64,000 nt of DNA from Membranipora membranacea (taxonomy: Eukaryota; Bryozoa; Gymnolaemata; Cheilostomatida; Membraniporidae), in assembly GCA_914767715.1 (NCBI GenBank), contig OU612071.1, positions 5,768,001-5,832,000 on the forward strand. The letters run 5' to 3'. Position numbers and translations under genes: made by a program. The notes below the pieces were generated by a model. That model was not told the DNA's origin. It made no database searches and was given only the letters and a program-made list of their open reading frames with translations. Positions 47,101 through 59,885 of this stretch are shown piece by piece (within the stretch, counting starts at the first letter, position 1; each line of letters starts with the position of its first letter).

Positions 47101-47963
47101 TCTTGCTGAAAGGAAATGTGCACTCATTGATTTCTGGTTAGCTCAAAAATAACTAATTGAGGCTTCAATCTTGGAATTTTCATCTCACGGGTGAACTTTT
47201 GCGGAAATTGAATCGAAACCAGCAAAAACATCACTATTTCATAGATAAATTTCTTGACTGTACCTCACAGTTCTAAGTCTGAACCCTCAACTGTTTGAGC
47301 AGTGCATAATTCCATAGCACATATGTCCCTGACTGGTTAAGGTTGTTTATTTAAATAGGCAATTAGGCTTGTCACCTTCAACAAAGCCAACCAGAGAAAT
47401 AGTTTTTATTAATAGAAAGAGCAACTGAATAAATGTGGTATAGCTTCATGCTCTGTATCAATTTTCCAATTACCAAAGAGAGGTAAAACTTAGATTTAGT
47501 TCAGTCGACTCAAACTCAGCTGGCACCACTTTTAGCAAGCTAACGTAAAAGTTTATAAAAGTATGCTGCAGAAGGTCAATTAAGAAAACATAGTTTAAGC
47601 GCTGAAATTTTTCCGGGTCGCTGGTAGTGGCGTAACATCATAAACCACCTCCTCCCGTGGTCTTTGGTAGGGCGGTGGTTCATAATGGAACGTTACTAAC
47701 AGCCACACAGGCAGAGCTTGAGCACTCAAACTATGGTAAGTACAAAATTCATTGTTTCAGACAGGGGCAATCACTCATCTATGGTAAACTAAGTAAAAAC
47801 GAAATTGCATCTTTCTCATGTTTAAACTGAAATTTGAAATTGATGAAATGGTTTCTAAGGGTGTCCTACTCACTTGAACTTGATCGGTTTTGCTACGCAG
47901 TCCTCCAGGTTGAAGAATTTCAGTTTATCGCTGTCTATGGTGGAATCTATGGATGAAGATACT
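41200..47963 (-). CDS. collagen-C4-like gene B, type II membrane protein
   Basis: Exons on the minus strand: 47874-47963, 45251-45481, 43917-44098, 42868-42995, 42291-42395, 41732-41864, 41200-41330. Phases agree (2, 2, 1, 0, 0, 1) and give 332 visible residues. The first visible exon is a charged cytoplasmic tail. The second has a signal-anchor helix (ALSLFSIIVALCALAGAVV) then a coiled coil (KVSQLTQELEAMKQNF). The third has more coil (LQAELYRLQRTLVQLTAELE) leading into YVRWGKAQCAGDAELVYSG, the start of the C4 domain. Then follow GGGVQYLCLPFEPEWN, VYAAEYMSF, PARRTCPTSWTREYEG and CPPYRHAKELTCVVCTR. No Gly-X-Y repeat is seen. The start-codon exon was not found. The last exon is 131 nt, as in gene A. 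Confidence 0.8.
43271..43296. repeat. perfect 26-bp palindrome
   Basis: GAGACTATAGATA is followed directly by its reverse complement. The palindrome is flanked on both sides by TGTCCTAC words in direct orientation, which could be a short duplication around it. It lies in an intron of gene B. Confidence 0.75.
45482..47873 (-). other. intron of gene B, no coding content seen
   Basis: The intron runs from GTGAGTAG to CTATTTTTAG on the minus strand. A short TA microsatellite lies at about 45813. The + strand frame at 45614-45829 has no support. Confidence 0.5.
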
Positions 47964-50900
47964 CTGAAAAAGAGAAAAAAGTTTGTGTTCAGGAAGTGGT
48001 AACAACGGGTGGCATCATACGGGCAGTCAGAACACGTAGCAGAAGAGAAAGTTCGATACACAGATTGGCAGCTATTTTGTTTTGAAAACTTATTAAATAA
48101 TTTATTAATAAATTTATTGTGTGCAACAACTTATCATATCTAATGTTTTCTATGATGTGAAAAAAACATAAATGGCCAAAAGAAAAGGGGTACTGAAAAA
48201 AGATCCAACAAAATAAAGTCCATGCTAATAAACTGAAAAAGTGTTACAGTATCCTCAACTTAAACATTGTCGTAGTAAGAGCGCTGCTCAATGTAGACGG
48301 TAATGCTTTGAAGAAGCTGAGGAGTGTACGCTCACTCCATCCTATCTCTTTTTGATATTTTCAGTCATAATACTGCCATCTTTTTATTCGATTTGTGTTA
48401 TCCATTCAATAGCTTGACGGCAAAAGTTTTGTAAAGTTAAAGCAATCTACACATACTTCTAAACTGGAAAATTTGAATTTTACCTATATGAGACACTAAG
48501 CATGCCAAATAACCTTCGATATCGTGATGATAGTCAGCCAACAAATAAAAAATGAAATAAATTATGATTCCCAGCGCTTTTATATGCGTTTAATATCTCC
48601 TAAAGTTCCCTGTTAGCTTAAGATCCAACAACCCTGTCGTGTCAATAACGTAGCCCCATGTTACATAATCGCATCATGTGTGCAATGGAAAAACCCCATC
48701 CACAGCATCGGCATGTCAAAATTATAAATGTCACACGTTTTTTTATGTCAGTTTTGACAATGACTTGTGTCAGACATATTTGAAAGTTTAGTTAGGTTTT
48801 ATGACAATGATACGGCAACACCGATTCTTTTCCAGTAGGAGGTATTAATATGACTGATTGTATGGTAACAATATAATAACATATTTCACTCTCACAATCC
48901 CCCCCCCTCCTCTTCCATCCCCCCCGCCATCTCACATTTGTGCTATTTGACTGTCGGACCGTACACGTCTCGAGTATATGTTCATAAAACAACTCATGAT
49001 CCTTATATTGCTTCAGTATGAATTCTTACAATTCCTACCCCTGTGACATACCCACCAACTGACATACCTAAGCAGGTGCCAAATGTTTATCCATTGAGAG
49101 TGATAAGGTGCAAAATGTAATGCAATGTTTACAGTGAAAGCTCAGCCCGACCTCAGAAGCTCAATATTGACCTCTAACAAAACATCGACAAGATGAAAGG
49201 TTATTGACGAGTGACAGAATCTGTATGATTCGGTTTCTGGCTATAGCTGTGAATCTGTATTCTGATTATATGAGATAATTTCTGGCCAGAGCTTGCAGTT
49301 CCTATATGAATGAATGAAGAAGTGTGAAGATCATAAGGTTGTAAAGGATTGGGATATGAGTAAGAGATATTCAGATAAATCCGATAGAATGGTTTATCAA
49401 CAATTCCAAGTTTTATTTTTCTGTCAGTTGACAACTAACAATGACTTTGCAGCAGGATCACCTTGCAAAAAATCCATTGGGTGACCCCCAACCAAAATTA
49501 AAACATCATTATATCTGTCTCAAAATATGACCCCTAATTGACCCCAGGGAGCTTCGTCCAGGATATGATTCTGATTTACTCTCAGGTTACCAGACAGTAC
49601 TGGTAAGATAAACAGTATTTACAGGTTCAAGTAAGTGATCATTTCTTCATTGACTGAGGGTCAAACGACTTATCCTGATGTCACATTGAATGCCTTACCA
49701 GAAAGGCAGAGAAAGGTTTTTAAATTGGGATTACAAATCAATTTTCAATATTTTTTGCTCTTACATATGTATTTTTAGAGAGAGTGCAGGTTAATTTCAT
49801 ATGCATAGGACTTTTCAATGCTGAATTCCTCTTTCCCATTCTTAGTCCATATGAGGAGGAAAACTATTCTGCCTTCTGGTCCACGATCAAAGTGGCAAAG
49901 CCCATAATTTCTACAATATGGCTGACATTTTAAACACTTCTAAATGCTAGCTATCTTCGATGACTTTTCATCTATCATTCAGTATATAATAATCCAGCTG
50001 TATGTTTCCTGTGGGTTTGTGGCTATCCATTCGACCCACAATCAAAACTATTAAGGGCAAAAGCTTGCACAAATCTGATGCTCAGGGATGGAAGAACTAA
50101 AAAGAAAACTTATTACCTGCAGACTGCAAAATAATTAAAAATATTCAAGAATTTTGAATGATGTGGCAACTGAAAATGTCAACATCTTTGGTGCTTGTTG
50201 AGGGTGGCGTAGTATTATGTCAACCCAGCATGATAGTCAGCTTCCAGAACTCACAGTAGAGGTCAATATAGGTCTATATATATCTGATTCGACCCTTTTG
50301 TTTCTTCATTCGGACTATGCAGTTAACGATAGATTTATCTATATATGGTAGCACTCACAGCATTAACCTCCCCTTTAGACCATAGCTTGTTATTTGTACT
50401 TTTATGTGCCAAAGACCCTGGCTAGACCTCTGCTGCCATTTGGCCATCAATGGATCAATAGTTTACAAGTATCTGAAAGTTAATACTATGCCCTACATTT
50501 TAATGAGTGTCATTTTTCATCGAAAAAGTAAATTATTGGCGCCAAAACTTCTACTATTTGGGTGGTACGTGATTATTAATTATCTCAAGATAAGATCCAA
50601 AAAGGTTTATGTTTGTCATGAGAAAGTTTTAGAGTAGTAATGCCAGTATTTAACCTTGTAGGTCATTTGACCTTTGTTGTAAGATAAATCCATCGTACAT
50701 TTCAAAGTTGTAACATTTAGGGTCAGGCAGATGTACCCAGTGCAGTGAAGATGCTCGAAAGCTGCAACAGCTATTAAGCTGGCGATAGAAATAACTCCGG
50801 AGAAAAGTCTCACCTTCAAGCAGAGGTAATCCTGGCTGTGATCTGCAGAAAATTATTCACAAATCGTTCCAGAGTGGTTAGTCCTTTTACGCCAAAGCTA

Positions 50901-52191
50901 GTTAAGTCGATTTGCCGCTGCGTGTTATATCTTAGATCCAAGCAGAACTTTTCAGTCTCTAGCGGTAAAGTTGACATACAAATTTATGTCTACTAGTCAG
51001 TCTAGTAATACGCTGACTTAACAAATTGCCTGCTCCACTTCTTACTCTGTACTGAGACGATATGTCCCAGCATGTATGCTGACTTAAATATTAGCTCTGT
51101 ATCTCTTCTGGCTGCTTGTTGTTTTGACTGACAATATAAAATTCTCGCAGGCTGAGAGCTTTGTCCAGTTTTACAAATGGTCACACACGTAAAAATAAAG
51201 TCAGCGTTCTACACAGTGGCAGCAGTTAGTCTTCTGAGACACATAAAATAATAGCATATTAATTTTTAACCTTGATCTTGCTTTGCTAAGTTTAGTGTAG
51301 ATTAATTCAGATGACAAAACCACAAAAATTCATTTCCCCGGGTAAATCTCAACATTATTACGCTACCAAGTGATTGAAATGAGTTTGACCTCCAACTAAC
51401 CAATCAAAGCTGTTTTAAGTAAACAATAGACCTGGTAATGCAATATGCTTTGCGAAGCCACAATGTGTTTTCATAGTGCTTCTATTACCTTTGCTTGTAC
51501 TATGCAAAAAAGGAAAGGAGCACCTTGTTAGCTTGTCAGAACAGGTTGACAGGCAGCAGTGTGCACTTGTCACTCTGAGTTGTTGATGAGGCTTTGAACA
51601 GCTGTCAAACCACACAAACCCTACTACTAGATTTAGTGTAATAAAGAGATTTATATCTTGAACTGAAATCAAGATATCAGGTGTACACAAAGAACAGAAG
51701 CTACATCTTCTAATCCGCAGCAGTGGTTTACTCACAACGAGAGCATAGCGAGAATACTTGATGGATTTAGATCCCCACATCTAAAGGTCTTTTACCCTCC
51801 CCCTCAAAGGTCTGTCTGATTAAAAAAACCTTACAACAACGCCAATTGTCTTAACTTGGACAAATAATTTCCCATAATCCAGCATATCTGAATCAAACAA
51901 TAATTGATATCAAAAATTGTATCTGCATAGTACCCTGCTAAAACTTTTGAATTAGATATGAGAAGACGCATCCGAAGTTAACCCTATGAGGATGCAGGTT
52001 CAATCTTGAGACACATATCTACATATCGCATTTGAGCTTCATTGCACATTTATCCTATGTTAGCAAAGATCCGAAAGTATACTGCCAATATTCCTGTAAA
52101 AAATGTATATAGAAGCGCATTCATTCTGCAAGGTAGATGTAGAAGTGTATAATACCTGTTTGGTGCCATGCAATCGCTGTACAGGAATCCC
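47964..52191. other. region upstream of gene B, no confident gene
   Basis: The start exon and promoter of gene B should lie here. A C/CCCC-rich tract is at 48899-48926. The open frames at 49201, 50404 and 51415 have no domain, no splice support and composition like the surroundings. Confidence 0.35.
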
Positions 52192-53235
52192 ATGCAAATG
52201 AAGCAGCCAGAGACTCTCAGAGATGCGGCAACTCTGTTTACTCTGCTTGATATTCCTCTTGTTTTTCTCGCTGAAGCCAAGCGCAAGCCACTGACTTCCG
52301 AAAAGGTAAGCGTTTTTCGAAGAATTGATTTTTAAATTTCCAATAATAATTGATCCAAAGTCGGAGTACACCTGCGACATTCTGCCTTGATCTTCCGTCG
52401 TCAGACCAAAACAAAGTTGTTTGTGGTTTATTTTGGCATCAACCTACTGCAGTCAACACCCGCCCAAACCCAATAAAAGTACATTGTCGCTGCTGGTCGG
52501 ATCAAGAATTCAATCAAGCCATTCAATAATACAGAAGTATAGTCAGCGTCTTGGCAAGTTATGGCCGCTAGGTAAATTGTGTTGTGGCAGAAAGTTAATG
52601 TATTTAGCTGCTGGAAATAATCAAGAGGAGTGATTGAGGTTTTGTACTTTTGAAAACAGTGGTGTCTACTTATTTTGTTGCATCGTCCCCCTAGAAGAGT
52701 AAATCACAGAGTAAGGATATATCCTCGCTCTGTGAGTAAATAATAGCTAGAGTGTTTAAAGCTATTTCCCGATTTACTTAAATTTAGCTAGCACCAATTA
52801 AGGCTAGCTTAGGTAGAGGATTATATGAAGCAAAGTATTTCAGTAAATGCAATCTAGCGATAAAATTCACTATTTCCAGCCTGGGTTGAATAGCAAATAA
52901 TTCTTCCTGCAAATACTCTCTGTCTCTTAATTGTAATCATTTTTTTCAGGTACAACCAAGGATGAAGATGACGAAAAGTAGTAGGAGAGTAGAAAATCCT
53001 TTAGGGTTTGAAGTAACACCAGGTTGGTTATTGTAGGTTTCTCTTGTGAGGTCTTTGGCTAAGCTCCAGCCTTAAAAGTATTGAGGTACATAGTTTGCAG
53101 ATGGAAGTCCCTAACAAGCTGATTCCAACGTGGACTTTCAATTATATTCTTTAGGTCATTTCAGAGGTGGGGAGCAGCGCCTCCCAGCTGCCCAAGAGCT
53201 ACGGGCCTGACAGTTCCGGAAAAAGAACGCTGTGA
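52192..53235 (+). CDS. weak three-exon gene candidate
   Basis: Candidate exons are 52192-52305 (ATG to AAG|GTAAGC), 52950-53022 (TTTTTTCAG to CCAG|GTTGGT) and 53165-53235 (TTTCAG to TGA). Phases 0 and 1 agree and the total is 258 nt, 85 residues. The first exon reads TLFTLLDIPLVFLAEAKRK, the last SASQLPKSYGPDSSGKRTL. No family is recognised. A different model skips the middle exon, reads the third in another frame to a GTCAGT donor at 53271, and continues to an exon at 55660. The minus-strand frame 52060-52380 overlaps the first exon and may be its shadow. Confidence 0.3.
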
Positions 53236-55659
53236 CATAATGCTGGTCCATGACCACAGAGGTCGGCAAAAGGTCAGTTTCCGAGTATTGCATAATCTAA
53301 TTCAGGACCATTGTTTAATTTTTCCTTGAATTAGAGAATTTACTCTTGGGTTAGTATTGGAGTCAGATTTTAATTGTAAGTATCGCTTTGACAAGAAGCT
53401 GTCGCTGTTTTGTCAAATTTTTGAAATTTGATCAGAAAGAACAAAAAAGGTAGAGCGATTAAAATCAACATTCGAAACTCAGGAGACCGGTAGTCAAGTT
53501 TTTTATAGCTTTTTGTTTTTGTGGCATTCTGTGACATCATCACGACTAAGGTTTTTCCGGCCTGGGCCTCGTGCAGGAATATGGCAAGGGGATAATTGTT
53601 TATAATTTTTTTGATTTTGTTTACAAATAAAACATATATATCACAAAGTAAGGATATATCATTTTACTGTATAAAAGGCATGCTTCGCTTATGAATTGTG
53701 AAAAGTCTTTTATACAAAAACAGGCCCGTAAGAGCCTTACCCTAAACGAGCAAATTATCTACAGGAGGAAAAGCTGGTGGTTTAGCATAGAATTAAAATG
53801 GTGAAATTTATTGCTAGCTTTAACTTAATGAGATCAATAAAATCCCACTATGGCAAACTTGATTCAGCGCTAGCTTACATATGTCACCACAAAACTAGCT
53901 AACGAAATTCTAGCCAATATTTACTCAGATAGGGTTAATTTCCTTAAGGGACTGTGGATGTCCGAGGAGAGGATAGATCAGTTAAAGGCCTAACCTAAGC
54001 TTGAGCTCAAATTGCAATCCAAAACTGCAATAAGATATTTACCTAGAGGAGTGAAAACAATCTAGTTTAGCGAGTTTGAAGGCGACTTTTTTTGAGCTAG
54101 CATGACTTTTTACTGGGTAAGAATAAAGTTTTTTACAAAGTAATGGTCCAACACTAACAGTGCTTGGTAAATGTAAGTTAGCCATAATGGGTTATTTCAA
54201 CCTTATGTGAATTCGCAAACACTCCCTGCTGCCAGTATTTTACTTACGACTTACACTAAGGATATGTGTATACACCAAGTACCCATTAATACTGTCAAGG
54301 CATTGTAATGTGTTTTTGACCACATCACAATATCACTTGCAAACATAATGTTGGCGTCTGGTTTGATGCACCACCCACAAAAGTATATTATTGGTGTGTT
54401 TGAAACTAGGCTATCAATAAAGCTGAACATTGATAACTCAATAAAAACATATAATTTCCTGCTTATAATATGCATACTACTTGATAACTGTTAATCCAAG
54501 GGTCAGAAAGCAATGACAACCAGTTAGACTCCAGAACCAGTTCTGCTTTGGTGACAAAATTTTGCCAATTATAAACCTAGGGAAAATAATGGACATTTGC
54601 ATGAGAGGAATGCGTGTGAGCTTTTGATTCCAGGTCAATTTGTTTGTACTGAGAGCTTTATTCGCTGTCAAAGACCTGTCCCACCACAATGTGTCTGTGA
54701 TCCTACATGAGCAGAGTTTCCCCTTTCCCTTTTTCTAAGGTTGTGATACCTAACAATGTACATACATAGATAATTATTAATTATGCGATCAGCTTCAATG
54801 AACATGGGAGATGGGAGGAGTCGGGTGGCGATGAGGGTGGTCATTCAGTGAACGCGGTGTCGATATAGAGCCTTTTGTATGAAAAGCCACTTGAATGCGA
54901 TTGAGATGGCTAAGATTCTGAAAATGTCGAATAAACTTTAGTTGGCTTTGTGGTATATATCGTGTGCCAAACTTGATTATACGCATATGTTATGAGAAAA
55001 ATCACCCAAATCATAATTCAAAAATCCTTGCATAAAGTATTGGGTTCTAATTGCAAATTGATTTTAGTTTTATTTAGAGGGTTATAAGACACTATTGCCA
55101 AATATGGTGATGCGACTAGTACTATCAGCGCTGACAGTCTAATCATCAGTATACATAAAATGATTTCTCTGCTTCAATCAGAGAAAATAGATGATACAGA
55201 TTCAATCAAACCTTTTAGAAACTAAATGCATATCTCAGCAGGGTGGGTGGTTGGGTGTCCCACCCTCCCTGATCTAACCGTATATGAACACCAAGAGAAT
55301 CGCGGCTCTTTCGGGAATCGTGTTTTCCGAATTTGGGGGAGGACAACTCTATCTGTTGTTTATTTTGTCCCTCACAGCCTTATGTTCCAAGATAGTGCAA
55401 TCTAAATAGACAATTATGATAATGCCACTAAACTGCAGATGGTTGCAATGGCTGATGTGCTGATCTACCAATACCATCTTTGGGTGTTTGAGAGAGATGA
55501 GGAAGCCACCCCAGACAAAACGGTCGCCTAGCCTCCTTCCAATGTTAAAATAGATCATTACAATTTATTTCTGGCTCAGAAATGTAAGGGTTTCTTTCAC
55601 ATGTCTTTGAAAATAACATCATCCATTTTGATATTGAACATTGAGATGTTTGTATTTAG

Positions 55660-55714
55660 GAGCTTGCAGCTGCATGGGGATCAGAATGTGCTGCCCATCG
55701 GTGTTTTGTAGAGG
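55660..55714 (+). CDS. possible isolated exon
   Basis: The acceptor TTTGTATTTAG and the donor G|GTAAGA enclose an open segment reading ELAAAWGSECAAHRCFVE, phase 0 in and 1 out. It could continue the weak + strand gene that begins at 52192. No family is recognised. Confidence 0.25.
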
Positions 55715-56561
55715 GTAAGAAATTCTGTTAAATCTACCAAAACTTTTCAGATCATGCAAGCTAAACGGCAGCGTTATCACCATGTGATAACATCTCAACG
55801 CTTAACCAAAATTCCATCCGTAAAAAATATCATGGAGCAAAATACTCCCGCCGAGATTTGGAGGAAATATTTCCACAGTGCGACGGACAACTCTGGGAAA
55901 TCTCGGCGCAAAGCTACGAAATGTTGAAACCCTGAGATAAAGTATTATTCAGCTGAAGTTGAGTCTAGTGCTTTGTGGGAAACTCACCCATTTTTTTCTC
56001 CAAAGCTCCCGTATTCGGCAGACCCAGTGATGCTTATCAAGTCAGCCATCTCTATAGACTCGTGTATTCCGACTATCTATCAATGCTTACACTAGCTCAG
56101 GAGTTGTTGTGAGTTTATTGTAGGCTCACGATATATAATTAATTTAGAGGATATTTTGAGAAAAATTTGTTTGTAGAAATGATCAATTAACGAATCTTAG
56201 TAAATAAATTAATCCATCGAGATGCCTCTTTGAGATAATCCACTGCAGCGGCAGCTTGTTTAATTATCGAGAAGTGTTAATTTCACACGGCACAGCAATG
56301 TTTAATGTACTTTAAGTCTATAACAAACGGTTGCCAGTCGCTGTTATTGCTATAACCGCAGTATATAGTCAATTATTTCGTCTATTGTGCAAAGAACTTT
56401 GAAGGCAGCTCTTAATTTGGAGGTAATTGTTTGAGCAGGGTGTCACAAATTAGCAGATAATAGAAGGTATAATGTCACTGCCCAGCAGGTGATTGCTGCC
56501 TCAGCTATTGTTGTGCCGTGCTTTGAGGCTGGCAGCTTATTGATAGCTTTGTTTTCGATAG

Positions 56562-56876
56562 CTACTGATGGATGAATCCACTGCTTCGTCGCAAGCTTCC
56601 GATATTAATGCCTTTGGTTAGTCTGTTATTATAATCAACCAGCTACAAATTCCCACAAAACCTGTTGATGGAAGAATTGTTCTGTTAGCGCTTCGAGGGT
56701 GGAAGCTTTCTCAGCAAAGTATTTCTCTAAAAATCTTCGTCGTTGATAGGTTCCACAGCTCCTTCGCAAGCTCGAGATATCGATGCCTTTTTTCTGTATA
56801 ACTATACGCTTTGTTCAGTCTATATTATATTCAACCGGCTGCACGAATTTCAACAAAACCTGTTGATAGGAGAAGT
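56562..56876. repeat. direct duplication, two units of about 120-135 bp
   Basis: Unit 1 (56562-56678) contains TTCGTCGCAAGCTTCCGATA, ATAATCAACC and ACAAAACCTGTTGATGG. Unit 2 (56742-56876) contains CTTCGCAAGCTCGAGATATC, ATATTCAACC and ACAAAACCTGTTGATAGG. Order is conserved and spacing similar. Confidence 0.65.
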
Positions 56877-57696
56877 TGAAGAGTCTATCTGCCAACTAAT
56901 ACACTATGGGATTGATGAATATGCGGCTTGAGTGTAGATGAGCGCGGTAATCTAGTTTGAGTCAACTACTGAGCACGCCTTGCCTGTAAAATATGCTTCT
57001 AATCTCTGCCAAACTTATCCAAAAATATGTTTTGAAGTTTCAAAATATCATTAATCCTATCGTAAAAAAAACTATACTGAGTGTGGGTGGTGCCAGCCCC
57101 TTCTCTCACCACAGCAAACGAGGAAAGGAGGCTAGCAGGTTGCCATGTCGATAATGCATTGTAATAAGAAAATATGTCAAATCACGGTAAATTACAGGGC
57201 TAAACGTTCCCCACAGCTATAGAGACCTGCAGTGTGTATACTTAGGCGTATAATTTTTAGGATATGTCTTCCAACTTTACATTATTACATAATCATGACT
57301 CTTCATCACATGAGCAACGGTTACAGTATGGTAGGCTGCTGTTTGTACTCGCTCGACTCTTACATAATGATGTCTGCTGAGGAGGTGAAAATCATTTTTA
57401 TTTGTGGAGGTCTGTTACAAGTGTCTTGCCCAGTGTAGCGCCTTCTGAATGGTTTTGGGTTCCAAATATTGAACAAATTTGGATAAAGATTTGTATTAAT
57501 TTTGCCTAAAATAAAAAATGAAGGAACTGATTTATATTTTTTACATAACATTTCTCGAACTGCATGGTTTGCTGGTAAACATGACCGCCCATTATGAACC
57601 ATAGCTGTTGTTGTAATGATTAGTAATAATGTATTGATATTTGAGGCTCACGACCAGCAACTAGGCCAGAGTTTGGTAGATAATTTAGAATTAGAT

Positions 57697-57733
57697 ATAA
57701 TATATAATATAATAATATAATATAATATAATAT
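57697..57733. repeat. AT microsatellite (TATAA-type unit)
   Basis: A run of TATAATATAATA-like units over about 40 bp. Confidence 0.75.
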
Positions 57734-58457
57734 TAACCTTTATTTTTATGACAACTGTACCAGTTCTGCTTTTTATATTAGCTTTAATTGTTTTATTTTA
57801 ATCCAGGGTTGATGCATTATTAATGATGAGTCATGATCATTCTTGTTCCAGCCTCCGACCCTATGATTATGTCATGTGTTGTTTTGCACAGGAAAATGGG
57901 TGTCATCCTAAACTTTCTCAACCCCAATTACAGTGGCAACACCTGTCTAGAGGCGTCAAAATATGGAACAACTGAATATAGGCAAAATGTTATGGAACAA
58001 CGATCCTGCTGCGCTGCATAAGTGATATGAATTGGTTGCTCTGTTATTAAATTCTACATAAACCAACCTGGGTATCAGCTGGCATTATAACTGGTAGTTT
58101 AAAAGTATGTTGTCATTTTTTATTGGTAGTGAGCATATAACATCTCCCGCAGCCAAATTGCTGGAGGAAGACATGGATTTTTGCTTCCTCAACGCGTTGG
58201 GCATGGCATGTCTGGGGATGCGCAATATCTAGAAGGCTTTTAAGGGGGATGGAGGCCGGAGGCCTTGTGCCACCCTAAAACACATAATTTATGGACTGCC
58301 AGTGACAGTTTTTTTCCAAGGACTACCTCTTCTCACAAAGGGGCTAGCCATCCAATAAATGATTATTGCCAGAAAATCTTTACATGATCTTCATCCACCA
58401 GAATAATTAATAATTATGTCTGGTCAATAATTAGCTGGAGAGCATGCATCGACATAT

Positions 58458-58545
58458 AGATCCAGTTTGATCCATTGGCCTGTGTTTGGAGTTGCCTCCC
58501 TCTACTGGTCACTCCAAACGCAGGCAAATGGATCAAACTTGATCT
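58458..58545. repeat. near-perfect 35-bp hairpin
   Basis: The arm 58458-58492 (AGATCCAGTTTGATCCATTG and on) pairs with 58511-58545 at 32 of 35 positions, one mismatch being a possible G-U pair. The loop is 18 bases. The fold is the size of a small microRNA precursor or a tiny foldback element. No gene overlaps it. Confidence 0.75.
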
Positions 58546-59734
58546 AATTGAAATATGACGCATTAAGCTATCATTGAAATTACCTTATGTATGCTGGATT
58601 GTCTCCCATCCTCAAGAAAATCAAGCTGACAGTGAGAAGAGCGATGTATCCTCGTGCCTTTTTCTAGTTGTGTGGTCTATGGATGTATGAGCTGCTCAGC
58701 GAGATTGAGGCTTTTGTTCGGGTGTTTCTATATTTATGACAGTTCTGATATCGAACACTGCGAATTGCGGAATAAAACTTTACTGTTAAAATCGAATCGC
58801 GTCACAGAATAGCAGTTTTTTAGGACTTCTTCAATCGCTGACCGCCAGCATGATGTTAATGTCTGATAGTTTGCAAATATCGCAGAGCGATTGCTCGCTG
58901 TCTTAACAAAACCTAATCCATTCCATTTGTGCAATGTTTACATTTTCATCGTCTCTCTGTTGTCAAAAAGACCACCCATAGCTTAACGCAGGTGTCAGAA
59001 GGTGACAAATAACATGTTAATATTTGTAAACTTAAACCTGATCAGGTTGCAATGGTTTTAATTAAGTAACAGAGCATTTGATTGGCCGATTTAAGTTTAA
59101 TTTTTTTAAATGCAAGGAGCATGCGGCAGAATGTGTTAAGCAGCTGAGCAGACTCTGCTGTAACTCGTTAACGACAATTAAAGTGGAATTGCTTATCCAT
59201 GGTACTAATTCGCTACTGTATAATCCGTACTACACCCTAGGGCCTAGGACATAATACGTAATCGCCTAGCATATTTCCCTATCAACACTGCCTACATAGA
59301 CAATTAAGGCTACATGGAGTGGACATTTTAGCTGTTATAATAGATCAGAGATTAATTAGCCACTGTGTTGGCTTCTTTCAAAGTAAAAGTAGACAGATTA
59401 TCAATATATATATATATATCATAAAATTAATGCCATGCCAAAGTGAACAGTTTTTTTTGTGAGTTTACAGTAAATACAGGTAAATACAGTGGCTAAGCTT
59501 GAAACACTGCCTACTGAAAAATCTCTCCGCAGTCAATTAAACTGTCATTTATAACTCAGTTGCACTTTTCCTGCGTTTTAGATTTTGTCTCCACTTCACA
59601 TTGGATATTGCAAAGGAGCTGTAACAATATATTTTACACTCATGTGGCTTGAATAGTTAGCTTGTCAATTAGTCATGTACGGCTTCATTGTTGGATTGTG
59701 CACATACAGAACAAGTTTCAGCCCTCCCCCCCCT

Positions 59735-59885
59735 GATCTAGCCCCAACAAACAGCCAGGGGGTGGGGGAGGTCGATCTAGCCCCAACAAACAGCCAGGGG
59801 GTGGGGGAGGTCGATCTAGCCCCAACAAACAGCCAGGGGGTGGGGGAGGTTGATCTAGCCCCAACAAACAGCCAGGGGGGTGGGG
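59735..59885. repeat. minisatellite, 39-bp unit, four copies
   Basis: The unit starts GATCTAGCCCCAACAAACAG and continues CCAGGGGGTGGGGGAGGTC. Copies start at 59735, 59774, 59813 and 59852 and are nearly identical. The period is a multiple of three, so frames stay open on both strands across it (a 13-residue repeat), which explains the open frames at 59665-59976. Confidence 0.9.

Larger units (their letters stand above)
55715..58457. other. non-coding stretch with a diverged duplication
   Basis: No gene is seen. It contains a direct duplication (56562-56876) and an AT-rich microsatellite (57697-57733). Confidence 0.4.

Noticed and set aside
51415-51780. 121-residue minus-strand frame
   Set aside because: No domain, no splice support, composition like non-coding surroundings.
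59735-59885. CRISPR-like array
   Set aside because: Units are directly tandem without spacers, and the setting is an animal genome.
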